Shown piece by piece: positions 36,771-46,186 of a DNA stretch of 60,144 bases. The number at the start of each line of letters is the position of its first letter. Position 1 is the stretch's first letter. The translations under genes and the position numbers were made by a program. Source of the stretch: Chloroflexota bacterium (lineage in GTDB: Bacteria; Chloroflexota; Ktedonobacteria; Ktedonobacterales; Ktedonobacteraceae); the NCBI GenBank assembly GCA_902810755.1, contig CADDYT010000017.1:1-60144 (forward strand), in the 5' to 3' direction. The notes beneath the pieces were generated by a model. It did no database searches. It was not told where the DNA came from and saw nothing but the letters and a program-made list of their open reading frames with translations.

Positions 36771-37207
36771 ATAGCATTACAGTACCAGCAGAACGACGAT
36801 CACGATGAGCAAACAGACAGGCAGCCCGGACTGGTAATCGACATCAGCCCCGCCCTGCGCCGCCTCAAAAAGGAACGCCAGTAATTGCGCCTGCATTGTT
36901 TGCTTATGAGGTAGCTAATGTCCTTCATCAGCAAATCCGCAAAGGCAAGATCACAGCAGACGAAGCAGCACAAACTATAACATACCTTCTTCAGGAGGTA
37001 TTAGAAATAGACCTGACAAAGGATCCGGCGTTCAATGTGCGAGCCATGCAATTGGCAAATCTTTATGGACTGCCAGCCGTATATGATGCTCATTATCTGG
37101 CTCTTGCCGAGCGTGAAGCGTGTGAATTTTGGACTGCCGATACCCGTTTGCTCACAGCCATCAAAGGCAAGCTTGTCTGGGTACACACATTAGATGAAGT
37201 CCCCTGA
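36771..37207 (+). pseudogene. degraded PIN-domain (VapC-like) toxin locus
   Basis: The open frame 36896-37207 (TTG start, 103 residues) is the C-terminal two thirds of a PIN ribonuclease: LFAYEVANVLHQ with its acidic Glu, VYDAHYLALAE and WTADTRLLTAIKGK with the later catalytic aspartates. The expected N-terminal Asp segment is absent in that frame. Upstream, 36771-36884 encodes 37 codons in another frame ending GLVIDISPALRRLKKERQ, which resembles either a PIN N-terminus (VIDxS) or the tail of an antitoxin. It has a well placed AAGGGGTGA site, but its first codon is ATA rather than ATG. I infer an internal deletion with frameshift and a lost start codon. Confidence 0.55.
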
Positions 37208-37579
37208 TTAATCATGATGCATCAGGTAATCTCGCAAAACGACTGCATCGGAGTGTTCGGCGTCGTGGGCGGAGAAGATGAGGGTGGTTTTCCCATGCTC
37301 CGCCAGCTCGCGCAGTTTGTTGACCGCTGTCCGGGCAGGTTCGGTTGCCAGTTCGCTTTCGTAGCGGCGGCGAAACTCCGCGAATTTTTCGGGATCGTGG
37401 CCGTACCACCTGCGCAGTTCGGTACTTGGCGCGATCTCTTTGAGCCAGAGATCAATATGCGCCCGCTCTTTCGAGAGGCCGCGCGGCCAGAGCCGGTCAA
37501 CCAGCACGCGCGTCCCATCGCTCGCCGCCGGTTCGTCATAAGCGCGCTTCAAGGCGATGTTCAGTGACTGCTTGCTCAT
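37208..37579 (-). CDS. DUF488 family protein
   Basis: A 123-residue protein with DUF488 hallmarks: LKRAYDEPAASDGTRVLVDRLWPRGLSKERA near the start, WLKEIAPSTELRRWYGHDPEKFAEF, and TLIFSAHDAEHSDAVVLRDYL at the end. The family is widespread but has no settled biochemical role. GGGAG 7 nt before the ATG at 37579 favours it over 37609. It converges directly on the PIN fragment, stop to stop. Confidence 0.92.
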   Translation of the reverse strand: MSKQSLNIALKRAYDEPAASDGTRVLVDRLWPRGLSKERAHIDLWLKEIAPSTELRRWYGHDPEKFAEFRRRYESELATEPARTAVNKLRELAEHGKTTLIFSAHDAEHSDAVVLRDYLMHHD

Positions 37580-37809
37580 CCTATGCTCCCTCTTGCATCG
37601 AACAGCCATATAACTCCATTACGTAGATCATAGCGTTTTGCCGCTGTATCGTCCAGATGGTGAGCAATCCAGAAAAGCAACAGAAGCTGGATCAGCGAAA
37701 CGCGGGATAATACGGCATGCCATCGGCCTGCTCAGGCCATGCTGCGCGGAGCTTTTTCGCCATCTGGCCTACGAATGAGTCGAGCGCCTCAAGATGCCCG
37801 ATCTCTTGC

Positions 37810-37887
37810 GTTATGTTGAGCGGGAGCGAAGCACGACATGTTTTCCAACTCCCCACACACAGATGCTTCGCTCCCGCTCAGCATGAC
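37810..37887. repeat. inverted repeat with 24-nt arms
   Basis: GTTATGTTGAGCGGGAGCGAAGCA (split 37810-37833) is the imperfect reverse complement of the segment 37864-37887, which reads TGCTTCGCTCCCGCTCAGCA and then TGAC. Two mismatches lie near the outer end, with a 30-nt spacer. From my general knowledge, elements of the CATGCTGAGCGNAGCGAAGC type are scattered in Chloroflexota genomes, but I could not check this. It is unrelated to the GGCCACC palindromes. Confidence 0.8.
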
Positions 37888-37894
37888 ACGTTCG

Positions 37895-37918
37895 ATACAT
37901 CCATACATCCATACATCC
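37895..37918. repeat. three tandem copies of an 8-bp unit
   Basis: ATACATCC is repeated three times head to tail, just upstream of the promoter of the zinc-ribbon gene. It could vary in copy number. Confidence 0.8.
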
Positions 37919-37926
37919 ACAACCGT

Positions 37927-37955
37927 TTTTCATAGCAGGCTATCTGTGCTATACT
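37927..37955 (+). promoter_or_regulatory. extended -10 promoter of zinc-ribbon gene
   Basis: TTTTCA (37927-37932), a 17-nt spacer ending in TGC, and TATACT (37950-37955). It gives a short leader before the ATG at 37999. Confidence 0.5.
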
Positions 37956-37998
37956 GGTGGGCAAGATGGAATACACAGGCAAAGGGAGGAGATGGCCT

Positions 37999-38502
37999 AT
38001 GTTCTGTACAAATTGTGGTTCACCGGTCGAGGATGGCGCGCATTTCTGTAGTAGTTGTGGCTCGCCTCTTCAACAGCCGGGCGCTATTTCGTATCAACCG
38101 GTACAGCAGGCTGGACAAGGGGCGCGAGGCAGACGCGGGCAGGGACAGGCGGGAGAGCGAGCGACAGCGACAGGGAGAGCAAGGCAGCCGAAGCCGCAAG
38201 ACCCGTACCAGCCACAGATCAAAGCACTCAAACTGCAACTCAAACAGATGAAGCTCTATCTCAAGCAGATCAATCAGGAAATGGCGATTACTCGCGCCCA
38301 GTATCAGGAGATGAGGCCCTTGCTGTTCGGTAGCCTGGCCTGGCATCTTGGCAAGGGCTTCGAGGAATTCCGCCTGTGGAAGCCGCAGCAACAGAAACAG
38401 GCGTTGCAGAACCAGATCATGCAGCTTGAACAGCAATTGCTCTCGCTAGAATATCAGCAGGCACAATGGCAGGCTCAACAACAGCAACAGAACCAGCAGT
38501 AG
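37999..38502 (+). CDS. zinc-ribbon and coiled-coil protein
   Basis: A 167-residue protein opening with a classic zinc ribbon, MFCTNCGSPVEDGAHFCSSC (residues 1-20). A Gly/Arg/Gln-rich linker and a long Gln/Leu/Lys-rich helix (about 70-165, including KALKLQLKQMKLYLKQINQE) predicted to be coiled coil follow. There is no membrane segment. The ATG at 37999 is chosen because AGGAG is 7 nt upstream and the zinc ribbon starts there; an ATG at 37957 is in frame. No function is assigned. Confidence 0.82.
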   Translation: MFCTNCGSPVEDGAHFCSSCGSPLQQPGAISYQPVQQAGQGARGRRGQGQAGERATATGRARQPKPQDPYQPQIKALKLQLKQMKLYLKQINQEMAITRAQYQEMRPLLFGSLAWHLGKGFEEFRLWKPQQQKQALQNQIMQLEQQLLSLEYQQAQWQAQQQQQNQQ

Positions 38503-38599
38503 CAATTATTCTGACTTCACGTTCGAGAGGAAACAAAAATGGAGGAGCAAACGCCCTCCATTCTATTTTTGCCGACACAGAACAAGAAGTTACGCTTCC

Positions 38600-39472
38600 T
38601 CACTTCTCAGGACGCCGCGCGCGTGAGCGGGGGCCGGAGCCGTAGTCGCCGAAGGGGTCGTCGCGTTCGCGCACGGCCTGGCGGAAGCCGACTTCACTGG
38701 CGCGGGCGACGAAGTCGTGGCCTTCCTGCGTGTGACGTGCGATGCCGTCGAAAAGGGAACCGAGCAGGCGACTGCTGGCCATACCCATGTTTTCTACCGT
38801 CTGGTTGCAGAGCACCTTAAGCATCATCAACTGGCTGGTGGGAACCTGCGCCATGCGTTTTGCGAAGGCTAAGGCGTGTGCGCGTAGCTGCTCGTCGGGA
38901 ACGGTTTCCAGGATGAGGCCGATGCGCGCCGCTTCGGGGGCGGGAATCTCGTCGCCGGTAAGCAGGTAGCGTTTGGCGCGCTCAAGGCCGAGACGATAGA
39001 CCCACATGGCCGTTGTCGGCGTCCCCCAGACACGCGAGGGCGGGTAGCCAAAAGAGGCTCCCTCGGCGGCGATGATAATATCGGCGCAGAGAACCATATC
39101 GGTGCCGCCGCCGATACACCAGCCCTGCACGGCAGCAATGGTCGGCTTGGCGGCATACCAGAGCTTCATGTACGTATTGACGAACTGCGAGATCATGCGC
39201 AGATCGGAGACGGAATCCCAGATACGCTTGCCCGCGCCTTCAGAAGCCTGAGCCTGTGTCGACCAGTCGAGGCCATAACCGGCGCAGAAGGCGGGGCCGT
39301 CGGCGGCGAGCAGGATCACATGCACGTCAGGGTCAGCGTCGGCCTCGTCGATGGCGGCAGCAAGCTCATCACGCAGGGCCGGGGTAATGGTGTTGTATTC
39401 ATCGGGCCGACAGAGGATGATAGAACGGACGCCAGCCTCGGTCTCCGTGCGCACAGCAGGGGATGTACTCAT
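38600..39472 (-). CDS. enoyl-CoA hydratase/isomerase family protein
   Basis: A 290-residue crotonase-fold protein. CoA-binding and oxyanion motifs are visible: LLAADGPAFCAGYGLDW, then AAVQGWCIGGGTDMVLCADIIIAAEGASFGYPPSRVWGTP. The second region lacks the usual glutamates of true enoyl-CoA hydratases at the expected places (GTPTTAMWVYRLGL), so the reaction may differ (isomerase, hydrolase or other). AGGAGG lies 9 nt before the ATG. The acyl-CoA carboxylase gene is upstream on the opposite side of repeat locus C, on the same strand direction, consistent with acyl-CoA metabolism. Confidence 0.9.
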   Translation of the reverse strand: MSTSPAVRTETEAGVRSIILCRPDEYNTITPALRDELAAAIDEADADPDVHVILLAADGPAFCAGYGLDWSTQAQASEGAGKRIWDSVSDLRMISQFVNTYMKLWYAAKPTIAAVQGWCIGGGTDMVLCADIIIAAEGASFGYPPSRVWGTPTTAMWVYRLGLERAKRYLLTGDEIPAPEAARIGLILETVPDEQLRAHALAFAKRMAQVPTSQLMMLKVLCNQTVENMGMASSRLLGSLFDGIARHTQEGHDFVARASEVGFRQAVRERDDPFGDYGSGPRSRARRPEK

Positions 39473-39545
39473 ATAGGGATGCCTCCTGATTTATGGACTA
39501 TTACCATTTTCAACGGTAATGATGCCTGTGGATATGACGGCCCCC

Positions 39546-39691
39546 AGGCCACCCGCAAGAGGTGGCCCTACTATACCCGCACGGCTTCTCAGGACGACGG
39601 ACGCCCTCGCGTATAGTAGGGCCACCTCTTGCGGGTGGCCTGCGGCGACCTTAAGTTAACGCCTATGAGGGCCACCTCTTGCGGGTGGCCT
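39546..39691. repeat. REPIN-like palindromic repeats, locus C
   Basis: The left unit (39546-39575) and right unit (39612-39641) are reverse complements of each other, separated by 36 nt. A third unit in right orientation (39668-39691) follows a CTTAAGTTAACGCC linker. The units use CGCAAGAGG instead of the CGCAAGGGG of loci A and B. It lies between pccB and the enoyl-CoA hydratase relative. Confidence 0.92.
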
Positions 39692-39720
39692 GGGGGCCGG
39701 GCAACCTGCGGAGATCACGC

Positions 39721-41325
39721 TTACAACGGAATATTCCCATGCTTTTTCGGCGGGTTAGAATCGCGTTTGTTTTTGAGCATTTCCAGGGCGGTGATGAGTC
39801 TGGGTCTGGTATTGCGCGGCTCGATCACCTCGTCAATGTAGCCACGCTGAGCGGCGATGTAGGGGTTGGCGAATTTGGCCGTGTACTCGGCGATCAGCTC
39901 TCTGCGCCGCTGCTCCGGGTCGGCGGCTCTGTCAATCTCGTCTTTGAAAAGGATGTTAACAGCGCCCTCAGCCCCCATGACGGCGATTTCGGCGCTGGGC
40001 CAGGCATAGTTGATATCGCCGCGCACGTGCTTGCTGCTCATCACGTCATACGCGCCGCCATAGGCCTTGCGAGTGATGACGGTGATTTTGGGAACGGTGG
40101 CCTCGCAGTAGGCAAAGAGCAGCTTGGCCCCGTGACGGATGATGCCGTTGTGTTCCTGACTGACGCCGGGCAGGAAGCCGGGGACATCGACAAAGGTGAT
40201 GAGCGGAATGTTGAAGCAGTCGCAGAAGCGAACGAAGCGAGCGGCCTTATCAGACGAGTTGATGTCAAGAACGCCGGCCAGCGAGCCAGGCTGCTGCGCC
40301 ACAATGCCGACGGAACGCCCGTTGAGGCGAGCGAAGCCGATGATGATGTTGGTAGCGAAATGTTCCTGCACCTCGAAAAAGATGCCCTCGTCTACAATAT
40401 AGCGAATGACGGTCTTCATATCGTAGGGCTTGTTGGGATTATCGGGAATGATCTCGTCCAGCGCCTCTTCGGTGCGCGTGGGCGAATCGACGGGGGTGAG
40501 GCGCGGCGGGTCCTCCACGTTGTTGGAAGGAATGTAGCTGAGCAGGGTGCGAATCTGGCGAATGCAGTCCGCCTCGCTCGGACAGGAGAAGTGCGCGACC
40601 CCGCTGGTACTGTTGTGAACCATCGCGCCACCCAGTTCCTCGAAGGTCACATCCTCGTGGGTGACGGTTTTGAGAACGTTGGGGCCGGTGACGAACATGT
40701 AGCTGGTCTGCTCCACCATAAAGATAAAGTCGGTGATGGCAGGTGAGTAGACGGCCCCACCGGCGCAGGGGCCCATGATGGCGGAAATCTGCGGGATGAC
40801 ACCGGAGGCGAGGGTATTGCGCAAGAAAATATCCGCGTAGGCGCCGAGGCTGACGACACCCTCCTGAATGCGCGCGCCGCCCGAGTCATTGAGGCCGATG
40901 ACGGGCGCCCCATTTTTCATCGCCATATCCATGATCTTGCAGATTTTTTCTGCATGCGCCTCCGAAAGGGAGCCGCCGAAAACGGTGAAATCCTGCGAAA
41001 AGAGGTAGACGAGCCGACCATCGATATAGCCGTAGCCGGTGACAACACCGTCTCCGGGGATGCGCTGCTCATCCAGACCAAAATCGGTGGAGCGGTGGGT
41101 GACGAACATATCAAGTTCGCTGAAGGTGCCGGGGTCAAGCAGCAGATCGATGCGCTCGCGCGCCGTGAGTTTGCCCTTCTTATGCTGTGCCTCGATGCGC
41201 TTTTTGCCGCCGCCCAGTCTGGCAGCTTCCCGCAACTCGTGCAGTTCCTGAATTTTCTCCCGCGTGGTTTTCGTACCCGGGGTCGCCTGCTCCTGTGAGC
41301 CAGACGTTCGTTCGCTGGTGGTCAT
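39721..41325 (-). CDS. pccB: acyl-CoA carboxylase carboxyltransferase (beta) subunit
   Basis: Transfers the carboxyl group from carboxybiotin to acetyl- or propionyl-CoA. The 534-residue protein has both carboxyltransferase halves: [21 protein letters not shown] at the start, [13 protein letters not shown] and [12 protein letters not shown] in the N half, and [14 protein letters not shown] plus [15 protein letters not shown] in the C half, ending GNIPL as in propionyl-CoA carboxylase beta chains. The acyl specificity position follows the PCC type (VDVPGFLPG) but was not proven. No biotin carboxylase or biotin carrier gene is adjacent. GGAG is 9 nt before the ATG. Confidence 0.95.
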   Translation of the reverse strand: MTTSERTSGSQEQATPGTKTTREKIQELHELREAARLGGGKKRIEAQHKKGKLTARERIDLLLDPGTFSELDMFVTHRSTDFGLDEQRIPGDGVVTGYGYIDGRLVYLFSQDFTVFGGSLSEAHAEKICKIMDMAMKNGAPVIGLNDSGGARIQEGVVSLGAYADIFLRNTLASGVIPQISAIMGPCAGGAVYSPAITDFIFMVEQTSYMFVTGPNVLKTVTHEDVTFEELGGAMVHNSTSGVAHFSCPSEADCIRQIRTLLSYIPSNNVEDPPRLTPVDSPTRTEEALDEIIPDNPNKPYDMKTVIRYIVDEGIFFEVQEHFATNIIIGFARLNGRSVGIVAQQPGSLAGVLDINSSDKAARFVRFCDCFNIPLITFVDVPGFLPGVSQEHNGIIRHGAKLLFAYCEATVPKITVITRKAYGGAYDVMSSKHVRGDINYAWPSAEIAVMGAEGAVNILFKDEIDRAADPEQRRRELIAEYTAKFANPYIAAQRGYIDEVIEPRNTRPRLITALEMLKNKRDSNPPKKHGNIPL

Positions 41326-41415
41326 GTTGTCGTATCTCCATTGATGACTATATGAATAGCAAAGCTGGTATAACTGAGTATACCATATAGAAAGCCATCT
41401 CAGGAAACTTCACCT

Positions 41416-42252
41416 TCACGAACCCGTCTGACTCTGGATTTTCCACTGGCCCCCTTCCTGAATCAGCTGGTAGCGGTCGGTGCTGCTGCTGCCATCGCTG
41501 AAGAAAAAGGTGATGGAACCGGGGCAGGTGGTGCTGGTACAGGCAGCGACATCGGCTGAACTGGTATCGACGGTGCAGGAAGCAACCTTCTTCGCCTGCC
41601 AGGAGTAAGCAAAATCCGATTCTTTGAGCTGATTCTTCATGCTGCTGGCTAACTGCGCGTAAGCCGTCTGGTAATTCCCGCTTTTGAGGGCGTTACAGTA
41701 CGTTGTGAGCGTTTGCGTAGCAGGATTACTGGAAGCGATGAAAGAATGGTTCAGGAAAAACACTACCGAACCGATAATCAGGGCCAGAATGACAACGCCA
41801 GCCAGGACAATGAACAGCCAGGCTCTGCCGCTCCCGGCGCGCGTCTCACGAGTTTGTGTCGCCTGACGCGGGGGGGTGGAAGACACCGCAGGAGTAAGAG
41901 GCACAGCAGGGGTTGCAGGGGTGGGCGATACAACAAGGGGTGCAGAGTTACGAGTTGACTGCCACGTGGAAGGCTGAGGAGTCTGCCGTGCAAAAGGTTG
42001 AGACGGTTGCTGTGGAGCTGACTGTCTGGGAAGAGGCTGAGATGGTTGCCGGGGAACCGACTGCCTGGGAGGCGACTGAAAGGACTGCTGTGGCGCCGAT
42101 TGCCACGCAGAGGGACGAGATGGTTGTTGTCCCCGTGAGGATGGAAAGCGCGAGGAAGCAATCTCTTGCTGCGTCATTCTTACCGGTTTCCCACAGGTTC
42201 TGCAAATAACAGCGGTATCGGGATTATTCGCACCACAATGGACACAATTCAT
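41416..42252 (-). CDS. zinc-ribbon membrane protein with extracellular NTF2-like domain
   Basis: A 278-residue protein: an N-terminal zinc ribbon (CVHCGANNPDTAVICRTCGK), a Ser/Pro/Gln-rich linker of about 120 residues with repeated RQS/QPSQP motifs, one transmembrane helix (about 143-168), and a C-terminal domain (TLTTYCNALKSGNYQTAYAQL to GGQWKIQSQTGS) resembling the NTF2-like, DUF4878-type fold. It contains cysteines that could form a disulphide outside the cell. GGAGG before the ATG at 42252 supports that start. The function is unknown. I see no gene in 42253-42616, only a weak promoter-like TTGAGA (42496) and TGCTAATAT. Confidence 0.83.
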   Translation of the reverse strand: MNCVHCGANNPDTAVICRTCGKPVRMTQQEIASSRFPSSRGQQPSRPSAWQSAPQQSFQSPPRQSVPRQPSQPLPRQSAPQQPSQPFARQTPQPSTWQSTRNSAPLVVSPTPATPAVPLTPAVSSTPPRQATQTRETRAGSGRAWLFIVLAGVVILALIIGSVVFFLNHSFIASSNPATQTLTTYCNALKSGNYQTAYAQLASSMKNQLKESDFAYSWQAKKVASCTVDTSSADVAACTSTTCPGSITFFFSDGSSSTDRYQLIQEGGQWKIQSQTGS

Positions 42253-42616
42253 TGCGCAATTCCCTCCAAAATACATGCTTCATTGTATGAAAAATCTCCT
42301 GAATCATCGCCCTCCAGCGATACACCGGGAGAAATGGCCCTTCTCTTCCTCTCTGCTTCTTGCAGGATCATGGCAGAGAAATAACACAAGCTCTACTTCG
42401 CAAGTGTATATGAATACACAGAAAAAAGCAACTGGGCATAGTAGCTTTGCACATAAAAATTGTATAAAGAAAATCGGCTCGGAAGCGGTCAGCATTTGAG
42501 ATAGACATGCACGATACGTTATGCTAATATGGATGCGGTCATTCCTGCGCTCATTTGCATCCTGTGATAGAAAATCACGAACAGAACACTATGTTTGTGT
42601 AGAAAGGCAGAAAAGC

Positions 42617-43522
42617 ATGTCCTGGAATCCAGATCAGGGTCAAACCCCGCCGGGGCAGGACCCATATTCAGGGTATGGAACTCCCCAGAACCCTTACGGT
42701 ACGCCGGAAAATCCGTACCAGAATCCCCAGAATCCATATGCAACTCCACCCGCTCCGGAAAACCCATACGCGCCGCCTCCCGCGCCGGAAAACCCGTATG
42801 CGCCGCAGAATCCCTACGCGGGCGCCAGCTATGGCGGAGGCTACCAGCAGGGACAGCAGGCATTCGGGTATCAGCCACCGAGGGCAACGCCGCTTCCACC
42901 GGGGCAGGCCATCCAGCAACTTCCCAACCAGTATATCAACATTCTGACGCACCCCTCACCCCAGACCTTTGCAGCTGAGATCGGCAAGGCAGACTGGGGC
43001 ATTGTCTGGGTGCAACTGATTTTCTATGCTGTCATCGCCGCACTCCTGTCCTTTGCAGGCAGTCTGATCTCGCCGTTCAATACCAGCAATATCAACAGTT
43101 CCGGCGTCAGTGCCGCTGCCTTTACAGCAATTCTCGGCAGCATCTCCTTTGCCTATATCATCCTCATTCCGATTTTCTTCTTCATTGGCATGGGTATCAT
43201 CTACGGCCTTGCTAAAGCATTCGGTGGACAGGGAACGTTCCTCCAGCAATGCTATGCCACGCTGCTGTACGAGGTACCGCTCGGCATTCTGGATTCGCTC
43301 GTCGCTCTGATCCCGATTGCCGGCGGTTTCATTGCCATTGCCATCGGCATCTACCAGATTGTGCTGCAAATCTTCTCAGTCATGGCGGTTCACAGGCTGA
43401 GCGGGGGCAAAGCAACTGCTGTTGTCCTTATTCCGGTGGCCGTCGCCTTCTTGCTTGTCTGTGGGCTTATCGTTGCTCTCATCGCCATTATCGCTTCCGC
43501 AGCCAGGCACGGCGGCTACTAG
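42617..43522 (+). CDS. Yip1-domain membrane protein with NPY-repeat N-terminus
   Basis: A 301-residue protein. The first 100 or so residues are Pro/Tyr/Asn-rich with repeats such as ENPYAPPPAPENPYAP. Five transmembrane helices follow in the arrangement of bacterial Yip1/YIP1-family domains, including LIPIAGGFIAIAIGIYQIVL and the conserved LQIFSVMAVHRLSGGKA. Its role is unknown. The kinase gene begins 29 nt after the stop, so the two are likely one operon, and the Tyr/Pro-rich region could be a partner of that kinase. Confidence 0.87.
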   Translation: MSWNPDQGQTPPGQDPYSGYGTPQNPYGTPENPYQNPQNPYATPPAPENPYAPPPAPENPYAPQNPYAGASYGGGYQQGQQAFGYQPPRATPLPPGQAIQQLPNQYINILTHPSPQTFAAEIGKADWGIVWVQLIFYAVIAALLSFAGSLISPFNTSNINSSGVSAAAFTAILGSISFAYIILIPIFFFIGMGIIYGLAKAFGGQGTFLQQCYATLLYEVPLGILDSLVALIPIAGGFIAIAIGIYQIVLQIFSVMAVHRLSGGKATAVVLIPVAVAFLLVCGLIVALIAIIASAARHGGY

Positions 43523-43551
43523 CGGCAGACAGATAGAAAGCAGGAGGCAAG

Positions 43552-45942
43552 GTGACAGTGGATATTCTGCTCGGCACAACTGTCGGCGGCTATGTACTGA
43601 AACAATTTATCGGCAGTGGCGGTATGGGAGCCGTGTACCTGGCGGAGGATCAGGCCATTGGCCAGCAGGTAGCGATCAAAATTATTCGCACGGATAGCAT
43701 TGATCTGCCCGATGCCTCGGCGGCGGACCGCGCTCTGGAACGCTTTAAGCAAGAGGCTCGCGCGGTCGCCAGCCTGGACCATCTGCATATTCTGCCGCTC
43801 TACCGCTACGGTGAGGAGCAGACAGACACGGGGAAGCGCGCCTATATGGTGATGCAGTACCGGCCTGAGGGATCGCTCTGGGACTGGCTGCGCCGTCGGG
43901 GAGGCATGAACAGCGGCATCGGGCGCGCCTCTGTGCTGCCGCCCGCCTTGCCGGATGCCTGGCCGCTCGGTCTGGCTGAGGCAAACGAGTACCTGCAACA
44001 GGCGGCTTCGGCGCTGCAATACGCGCATGATCGCGGCATCATCCACCGCGATATCAAGCCGGCCAACTTCCTGCTGCGCATCGACGGCGGCCATACCGTT
44101 CACCTGCTGCTCTCCGATTTCGGTCTGGCCAAATTTTTCGCCTCCTCCTCCGCCACCAGTTCGATTCTGGGAACGCCGACGTATATGGCGCCGGAACAGT
44201 TCGAGGGCAATGCCGGGCCGGAGGCCGATCAATACGCGCTGGCCGTGATGATCTACTTCTTCCTCGCCGGGCGCGCGCCCTTCGAGGGAGAGCCGCTGCG
44301 CCTGATGCACGCGCATATTATGGAGCCGCCTCCGCCAATCCGCTCATTCGCGCCTGCCTTACCGCCAGCCATCGAGCCGGTGTTGGCGAAGGCGCTGGCA
44401 AAGAGACCGGCAGATCGCTTCCCAACTATCGCCGATTTTGCCTCTGCTTTCCAGGCAGCCATACGCGGGCAGGCGCGCGCGGTTCCGGCACCGCAGCCGC
44501 CGCAAGCCCGACCTTATGCACCTGCATCCTATTTCTCTCAGCCCGACCAGCAGACACCCGATAACGCGCCAACGGTTGCGCAACCATTTCAGGCTGCCGC
44601 GCCGTTGCCGCCGACCGCGCCTGTCCCCGCGCAGGCCAGCGCATCCAGCGTGGACAACGCGCCGACGGTCATTCAATCAGCGCCAACGTGGCCCGCCCCC
44701 GAGATCGATAGCGCGCCAACGGTTGCGCAGCCCTTCTGGACGGTAGGGCAAGCATCAGGCGCCGCGTGGGGATCACCTCCCCTGGCCACCTCGCCGGGGG
44801 AATTTGCCGACGACAATGCCCCCACCATCGCGCAACCATTTCTGCCGCCAGCGCAGGGTTGGCCCGCTTTCGATGCTACGGCGGCTGAGAATAGCCCGGC
44901 AATGCCCGCACCGGCGGCTGAATCCGGTAAGGTGGGGCGACGCGCCGCGCTGGCTTTGATCGCGGCAGGGGCGGCAGCCATCCTTGTCGGCGGCGGCGGA
45001 ACCTACCTCTACCTGCATTCCGCGTCCTCAACACCCACAACCGCGATAACCCCGGCCACGAACAGCACCGGCACGACGCCCGGCACAACCGGCGGCCCGA
45101 TTATCCTCAGCGGCCACCAGGATGTGGTAACGAGCGTGAGCTGGTCTCCTGATAGCACACAACTTGTCTCCACCTCGCGCGACGGCACGGCGCGCGTCTG
45201 GTCGCTGGCAAACCGACAGGCCAGCGCAACCTACACGGGCCACCAGGGCGCGGTGCTGACGGCGGCCTGGAGACCCGACGGCTTCTTGCTGGCTTCCGGC
45301 GGGGTAGATCAAAGCGTACAAATCTGGGATCCGACCGGGAGCGCGCAACGCAACTTCCCCGGCCTCGGCTCGCCCGTCAGCAGCATCAGCTGGGCAACCA
45401 ACAACGAGGGGCTGGTGGCAGGGACGCTGGGCAGCGGCGATGATACCATTCTGCTGAAAAGCGGGCGCGTCATCAAATCCGCGCAGAACTTTACCGTTCA
45501 CGCGCTGGCCTTCTCGCCCGATGGCCACCTGCTCGCGCTCGCTTTCGATGACGGCACTATCGGCATCTACGAAGTGAATAGCCGACATGGCAGAACATTC
45601 CACCGGCATATCGGGGCGGTGCTGTGCCTGGCATGGTCACCTGATGGCTCGCAACTGGCCAGCGGCGGCGCGGACCACACAGTCCACATCACAGACGCCA
45701 GCAACGGTCGCCCGGTGAAAACGCTCCTGCATCACGCCCCCGTCAACGGCGTGGCATGGGAACCGGCAGGAACAGCGCAGCTGGCTACCGCCTGCGATGA
45801 TGGCATCGCGCGTATCTGGAACCTGAGCGGCAATAGCCATCTCAGCTACAAAACCTCTGCTGCGCTCACTTCAATCTCCTGGAAGAACAATGGGCTTGCC
45901 GCCGGTTCCGCGAACCACAACATCTTCATCTGGAAAGTGTAG
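43552..45942 (+). CDS. membrane-anchored Ser/Thr protein kinase with WD40 propeller (second)
   Basis: A 796-residue PknB-type kinase. Motifs: IGSGGMGAVYLAE, Lys43 in VAIKII, IIHRDIKPANFLL, DFGLAKFF and LGTPTYMAPEQF. The 190-residue linker carries repeated (N/S)APT(V/I)xQ(P/S) motifs. A transmembrane helix (about 465-485, ALALIAAGAAAILVGGGGTYL) precedes WD40 repeats such as GHQDVVTSVSWSPDSTQL. Some blades are degenerate, unlike in the kinase at 27233. The GTG start has AGGAGG 4 nt upstream; a GTG at 43558 is also possible. It follows the Yip1-like gene. Confidence 0.94.
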   Translation: MTVDILLGTTVGGYVLKQFIGSGGMGAVYLAEDQAIGQQVAIKIIRTDSIDLPDASAADRALERFKQEARAVASLDHLHILPLYRYGEEQTDTGKRAYMVMQYRPEGSLWDWLRRRGGMNSGIGRASVLPPALPDAWPLGLAEANEYLQQAASALQYAHDRGIIHRDIKPANFLLRIDGGHTVHLLLSDFGLAKFFASSSATSSILGTPTYMAPEQFEGNAGPEADQYALAVMIYFFLAGRAPFEGEPLRLMHAHIMEPPPPIRSFAPALPPAIEPVLAKALAKRPADRFPTIADFASAFQAAIRGQARAVPAPQPPQARPYAPASYFSQPDQQTPDNAPTVAQPFQAAAPLPPTAPVPAQASASSVDNAPTVIQSAPTWPAPEIDSAPTVAQPFWTVGQASGAAWGSPPLATSPGEFADDNAPTIAQPFLPPAQGWPAFDATAAENSPAMPAPAAESGKVGRRAALALIAAGAAAILVGGGGTYLYLHSASSTPTTAITPATNSTGTTPGTTGGPIILSGHQDVVTSVSWSPDSTQLVSTSRDGTARVWSLANRQASATYTGHQGAVLTAAWRPDGFLLASGGVDQSVQIWDPTGSAQRNFPGLGSPVSSISWATNNEGLVAGTLGSGDDTILLKSGRVIKSAQNFTVHALAFSPDGHLLALAFDDGTIGIYEVNSRHGRTFHRHIGAVLCLAWSPDGSQLASGGADHTVHITDASNGRPVKTLLHHAPVNGVAWEPAGTAQLATACDDGIARIWNLSGNSHLSYKTSAALTSISWKNNGLAAGSANHNIFIWKV

Positions 45943-45991
45943 CTGTGTCATGCCTGGAATGGTTCTCGATAGTACTTATTACCCCGCTGTA

Positions 45992-46021
45992 TTGAGTCCT
46001 GTCTATAGAAGAGACTATAAT
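45992..46021 (+). promoter_or_regulatory. promoter of CoxG-like gene
   Basis: TTGAGT (45992-45997), an 18-nt spacer and a perfect TATAAT (46016-46021). Transcription would start near 46028, giving a leader of about 160 nt. Confidence 0.55.
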
Positions 46022-46186
46022 AGGGGCTGTCTGGCGCACCTGCGCCGATGCTCACAAACAGGGGGTATGGACTCATCGAGAATCGCCTGCGGGCAGAGGG
46101 AGACTTACCTGTCTCCAACGGCCTCAAGTTCCTGTGTTGGTGAGCTTACTAAAACAGTAATGCGAAAGAGAAGGTGGAAGTATCAC

